Source of the DNA: Caecitellus pseudoparvulus
Taxonomy: Eukaryota > Bigyra: Bicosoecida
Length of the DNA stretch: 64,000 nt
Assembly (NCBI GenBank): GCA_965644315.1
Contig: CBFFRQ010000200.1
Coordinates: 30,429 to 94,428, forward strand
Direction: 5' to 3'
Position 1 is the first letter of the stretch, and every line of letters starts with the position of its first letter. A program made the translations under genes and the position numbers. Below the pieces are notes generated by a model. The model was not told where the DNA came from, searched no databases, and saw only the letters and a list, made by a program, of their open reading frames with translations. Shown one piece after another: positions 60,565 through 64,000 of this stretch.

Positions 60565-62460
60565 ATGGCAGCTGGTGTGGATCCTCCCCCCGATGACGCC
60601 TGGTACATGGCCGTGCGCCGGTGCATGGAGGCGGTGTCTCAGAGCTCGGGGCGCTTGGGTCTGCAGTTCTTGGGCAGCATGGCGCCACGCCCTGCACCTT
60701 CTGGGGAAGCAGAGCAAGGGGGCTTCCACGCGGTGGCAGGGCATGCTGGGCTGTTGCATGGCCATATTCTCTCCCACCTGCGAGAAAATAGGCGAAGGGG
60801 CGCTCCTCTGGGCGGCGTGCGGCGGCCTCGGCCAGGCTCAGTGCCCTCTGCCCTGCCAGCCGCTGCGACAGCAAGCACAGCTGGAGAAGCAGCAGCCTGG
60901 ACGGCAGCTGAACCGCCAGAGCCGGAGCGAATGGCTGCCCTGGCAAAGCATGCCGTTCAAATTGCGCAGGGCGTTGAGGACTCCATGATGCCGGAAGTGT
61001 CGATGGTCTTGCACCCCTTTGCAGCGGCAGGCCCCGTTGCGTTTGTGAGTGGAATGGCTGGTGGGCCCAGACATGCCAGCGTTACAGCCAGTTACATCTG
61101 GCGCCTGTCACACACCCTTCGCGGACCCCCGCCGCACAACCTCCCCCTCACCCCACAGGTCTTGAATAAGCACTATGTTCGTGCTGTTGGCATTTCTGCT
61201 GATTCCTTACTTGGCTACATCGCTGCGCACGGGCAACTGCCGCCTGCCGCGCTGCCAGGCAGTAATGCCGCTCGTGCGCTGGTGCAGGGAAAAGAAGTGC
61301 TGAACACGCCGCCGCGTGCGCAGGAGCTGGAACAGCTGGCGGAACAGGCGCGTGAGGGGATTCTTGCACAGCAGGCGGCGTTTCGTGGGGCCGCGAGCAG
61401 CCCTGCCGGCATTGTGTCAGTGGGCTGTGATGCTACTCTGCCTCCGCTGAGTGGGCGAAGCCGCTCTCGCCCAGTGCACGTTACAACAGCCTTCGTGTGG
61501 CACCCTGGCATGGTGCCGGATGCCCCTGTCACCCTCATGCGCGTCACACTGGCACTGCAGTCCAGAGTCAGCCGGCAAGATGCGGCTGGGCTTGGGAGTC
61601 TGGCCAACACGCCCATTCCCAGCCTGCCGTGGGCGGTGACAGCACCCGGGCAGCAGCCAGAGTCAAGCACGGGGCGCATTGCCGTCACCCTTACCCCGTG
61701 GGAGGTGGGAGGGCCCAGCTCCACGTCGGAGGACGATGAGGTGGAACGCAGAACAGCCTCGGGCCTGAACCCGGCGCCCCCTCCCGAGTCCAGCTCGGCT
61801 GCCGCACCGCCTCAAGCCACCGGCTCCTCCTCAGGCGGCTCCACAGACCCTCGCCAGCGGCAGTCTAGTTCCGGCACGGGGTCCTCCGGTGACTCTCCGC
61901 AAGAGGAGAGTGGCAGTGGCGGCAGCGGGCCAGACTCTGAGCAGAGCTCGGCCAAGCCAAAAGCTGGCAGCGCCTCAGGCGCAGCTCCTGCGCCTGCAGC
62001 AGGCAGCAGCTCATCAGGCGGCAGCCGGGAAGAGAGCTCCGAGACGCCTGAGCCTGGGCTCACTTCCACCAGCAATGCGGGTAGCTCGGGGGACAGCCAC
62101 GGGTCCAAAGGCAGCGGGCAGGGCGACGACAGCGGGCAGTCTTGGAGTGAGTTGCTACAGACCGCAGCCAAACGCCCCCGCACCGAACAGGCAAGTGCCG
62201 CTGCTGCGGCGGCTGGCGTGCCCCAAACTCACCTGACGCAAGTTGCATTGGTTCAGCCGCCTTGGCAGAGTCCACAGCTTGGCATTTCAGTGGCCGAGGC
62301 GCAAGTGAAGCTCACAGAAGAGGGAGAGGATGGGCCAAGCAACGCCTTGGCCGACAGGGATGGGACGGGGCTGAGCAGCAGCTCACACATGAGCGCGGAC
62401 GGGACGGGTAGTGCAGCGGGGGATTCAGGCAGTGTCGCGGGCAGTGCTGGTGGCGTGTGA
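60565..62460 (+). CDS. Hypothetical protein with Ser/Gly-rich C-terminal half
   Basis: No family recognised. The N-terminal half (to about residue 400) looks folded, beginning MAAGVDPPPDDAWYMAVRRC and containing PEVSMVLHPFAAAG, YVRAVGISADSLLGYIA and HVTTAFVWHPGMVPDAP. The C-terminal half is a low-complexity Ser/Gly/Glu tract with one basic patch (AKRPRTEQ, nuclear-signal-like) and further disorder. An intron is probable at 61045-61158 (donor GTGAGTGG, acceptor CCCCACAG). It is 114 nt, a multiple of three without stops, so the frame stays open whether or not it is removed; spliced length is 593 aa, unspliced 631 aa. The start at 60565 is the first ATG leading into the conserved-looking part. 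No signal peptide or membrane helix. A nuclear or cytoplasmic regulatory protein is conceivable but unsupported. Confidence 0.6.
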   Translation: MAAGVDPPPDDAWYMAVRRCMEAVSQSSGRLGLQFLGSMAPRPAPSGEAEQGGFHAVAGHAGLLHGHILSHLRENRRRGAPLGGVRRPRPGSVPSALPAAATASTAGEAAAWTAAEPPEPERMAALAKHAVQIAQGVEDSMMPEVSMVLHPFAAAGPVAFVSGMAGGPRHASVTASYIWRLSHTLRGPPPHNLPLTPQVLNKHYVRAVGISADSLLGYIAAHGQLPPAALPGSNAARALVQGKEVLNTPPRAQELEQLAEQAREGILAQQAAFRGAASSPAGIVSVGCDATLPPLSGRSRSRPVHVTTAFVWHPGMVPDAPVTLMRVTLALQSRVSRQDAAGLGSLANTPIPSLPWAVTAPGQQPESSTGRIAVTLTPWEVGGPSSTSEDDEVERRTASGLNPAPPPESSSAAAPPQATGSSSGGSTDPRQRQSSSGTGSSGDSPQEESGSGGSGPDSEQSSAKPKAGSASGAAPAPAAGSSSSGGSREESSETPEPGLTSTSNAGSSGDSHGSKGSGQGDDSGQSWSELLQTAAKRPRTEQASAAAAAAGVPQTHLTQVALVQPPWQSPQLGISVAEAQVKLTEEGEDGPSNALADRDGTGLSSSSHMSADGTGSAAGDSGSVAGSAGGV

Positions 62461-62651
62461 AGCGGAGGTGTGGGCTGTTGCGCCGCAAGTCGCAACACGA
62501 TTGCCGGCAAAAACGGCAGAGCACAATGCACTGGTGGCAAAAACCGTTGCAAGCTTTGATGACCCTTTGAGGCTGTCGGTTGAAGCGGGCGAAGCGCCGC
62601 ATTCGCAACACCTACCCTGACCCATCACCGCGGAAATCGCTTTGCACGAGG

Positions 62652-64000
62652 ATGGCTGCACAAGCACCAACTCTGCCCAGCGCTGGCACTCCCTCGGACG
62701 ACGAAGACGGCACAGGCCCAAATGGCGGAATGCGCTTTCCATCCCCTGACGACGACAGTCCTGGTGGCCACACCCTGCCCACGCCTCAGGTCTGGCGGAT
62801 GACCCTTGAGAAAGCCGCTGAAAAGCAGGCCGTTCACCTGCGGCAAGCGGGCTTGCGGGTGTACTTCACAAGGCCTGGGGCACATGAGCACCTGCAGCAC
62901 TTGCAAGGCACTGTGGCTGGAATGCTGGCAGGTAAGGAGCTGCTGGCTGCTCGGGCAGGTGCTTCGCTTTGCGCTGGAGCTTCGCAGGCGGCAGCGTTAC
63001 GTCCGAAATAACCCAAGCCACACTCAGCATTGCCCTACACGCTGCTGCGACCGCCGCTGCATCGCAGAGCCTGGGAGATTGTACGCTGAGAGTGTTTCAA
63101 GCTTGCTCGCTGTCCCGCCGGCTGGGTGGGAGGACATCCTGGACGTGCTGCAGCTGGTGCGCCCTGCGCCAATGTGGGACACGCAGGGCACTGTCCAGGC
63201 CACGGCGCAGGCGTGCTGGGAGACAGCTTGCAAGGTCGCAGAGAGGAGCGAACCTGGTGCTGCAGAAGTCCTGGACCCCCACACCGGCTGGCCCACCGTC
63301 TTCGTGCGTGAGAGTTGCTCGCTGGCGTTCCAGCAGCGGGTCGGCCGCATTCCGCCCGCTGGGTGTCGCCACCTCTCACGTTTGCACTCGCCACAGGTGC
63401 TCAACAACGCCATGGTGAACTTCCTGCGTGTGCCCGAAGCTGAGCTCCGTCTTCATCTGCAGCACCGCGGAACCCTGCACCCGTCCATGCTGGGCCTGCC
63501 AACAGCAGAGTCTGCCGAGGGCCTCGTGGTGCGCCTGCCCAGTGGCAAGCTAGGCAGGCCTGCTGTGTCACAGGCCCAAGTGGCAGCCTTGCGAGAAGCC
63601 ATCCGCCGTGGAGTCTTGGCGTGCCTGCGGGCCTGGGCGCAGTGCTTGAAGAGCGCATCCCCGACCACAGCGCCGCTGCACGCTGACCTGCACTTCCCGC
63701 TGGGTGACGGCACAGTGCAGGGTGCGACAGCCCACCTTACATTCTACAACCTCTGTGGGTGCCGGCCTGGGAACTTCCCCCTGCGCACGGCCTTCCTGTG
63801 CCCCCACACCAGCAAGCACCTGAAGGGCGAGGCGAGGCTGCTGGCAGCTCCACGCCCCGCCTCTTGGGCTGCCCTTGCTGCTGCAGCCAGCTCAGGGGAA
63901 GGGGAACTTGGGCGAGTCTTGCAGGCGCACGACAGCAGCTCGGGTGGCGGGTCAGGCTCGGGCAATGACTCCAACCTGTCCACCCACGTTCGAAGAGGGG
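62652..64000 (+). CDS. Hypothetical protein, 3' end outside window
   Basis: Exons 62652-62931, 63068-63303 and 63397 to the right edge join in phase. Intron 1 has the only GTAAGG donor in the window; intron 2 has GTGCGT and a CACAG acceptor. At least 373 codons are present with no stop. A disordered acidic N-terminus (SDDEDGTGPNGG) is followed by a folded-looking region: WRMTLEKAAEKQAVHLRQAG, a GLRVYFTRPG strand, a helical GWEDILDVLQLVRPAP, then LNNAMVNFLRVPEAELRLHL and ATAHLTFYNLCGCRP with several Cys and His residues near the right edge. I do not recognise the family. No signal peptide or membrane segment is visible. Confidence 0.6.

Overview
The window reads as nuclear DNA of a unicellular eukaryote. 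It is very GC-rich and gene-dense, with 25 protein-coding genes on both strands separated mostly by tens to a few hundred bases. Many genes are interrupted by short GC-rich introns; I inferred 39, all GT..AG and mostly 60-150 nt. They were placed from donor and acceptor sites plus reading-phase continuity of conserved protein families. Donors are strongly biased: 38 of 39 start GTG and 22 start GTGCGT. Stops are TGA or TAG, consistent with the standard code. PACRG and IFT20 show that the organism builds a motile cilium. Cytochrome c1, NDUFAF1 and a PDP-like phosphatase show aerobic mitochondria. The GPCR-PIP kinase fusion, GC level and compactness suggest a flagellated protist, possibly a heterotrophic stramenopile of the bicosoecid type; that placement is inference. 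I found no RNA genes, transposons or CRISPR.

Layout. 1-1323: 7-TM protein (minus, runs off the left edge). 1708-5121: PPR/Smr-like organellar protein (plus), convergent with URB1/NPA1, a giant 60S ribosome-assembly factor (5190-15284, minus). 15572-17257: PDP-like PP2C phosphatase. 17653-18987: PACRG. 19139-19973: HD-domain hydrolase. 19999-20874: YIPF6 (minus). 21024-23093: secreted/type I membrane JmjC protein (minus). 23359-24756: RUS/DUF647 protein. 24825-26167: cytochrome c1 (minus). 26314-27640: DUF445 membrane protein (minus). 28811-32038: giant CD36-family protein. 32127-33317: TMEM41/VTT protein. 33615-37484: GPCR fused to a phosphatidylinositol phosphate kinase. 37564-46671: IML1/DEPDC5-like GATOR1 subunit (minus, 3035 aa). 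47337-48296: unknown. 48531-52549: CTFxP-motif protein carrying a 20 x 36-bp coding minisatellite. 52565-53992: divergent iron-ADH-family protein (minus). 54164-54724: small basic protein. 54756-56860: SETD3-like methyltransferase (minus). 57271-58485: NDUFAF1. 58497-59121: IFT20 (minus). 59616-59889: small tail-anchored protein (minus). 60565-62460: unknown. 62652-64000: unknown, runs off the right edge.

The genes do not form one pathway. Recurrent themes are signalling and nutrient sensing (7-TM protein, GPCR-PIPK, IML1), endomembranes (YIPF6, TMEM41, CD36 family, JmjC, DUF445), mitochondria (cytochrome c1, NDUFAF1, PDP-like, Fe-ADH), cilia (PACRG, IFT20, perhaps the CTFxP protein) and ribosome assembly (URB1, perhaps the small LHPSW protein). 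Several families are far longer than usual (URB1, IML1, CD36) through low-complexity insertions.
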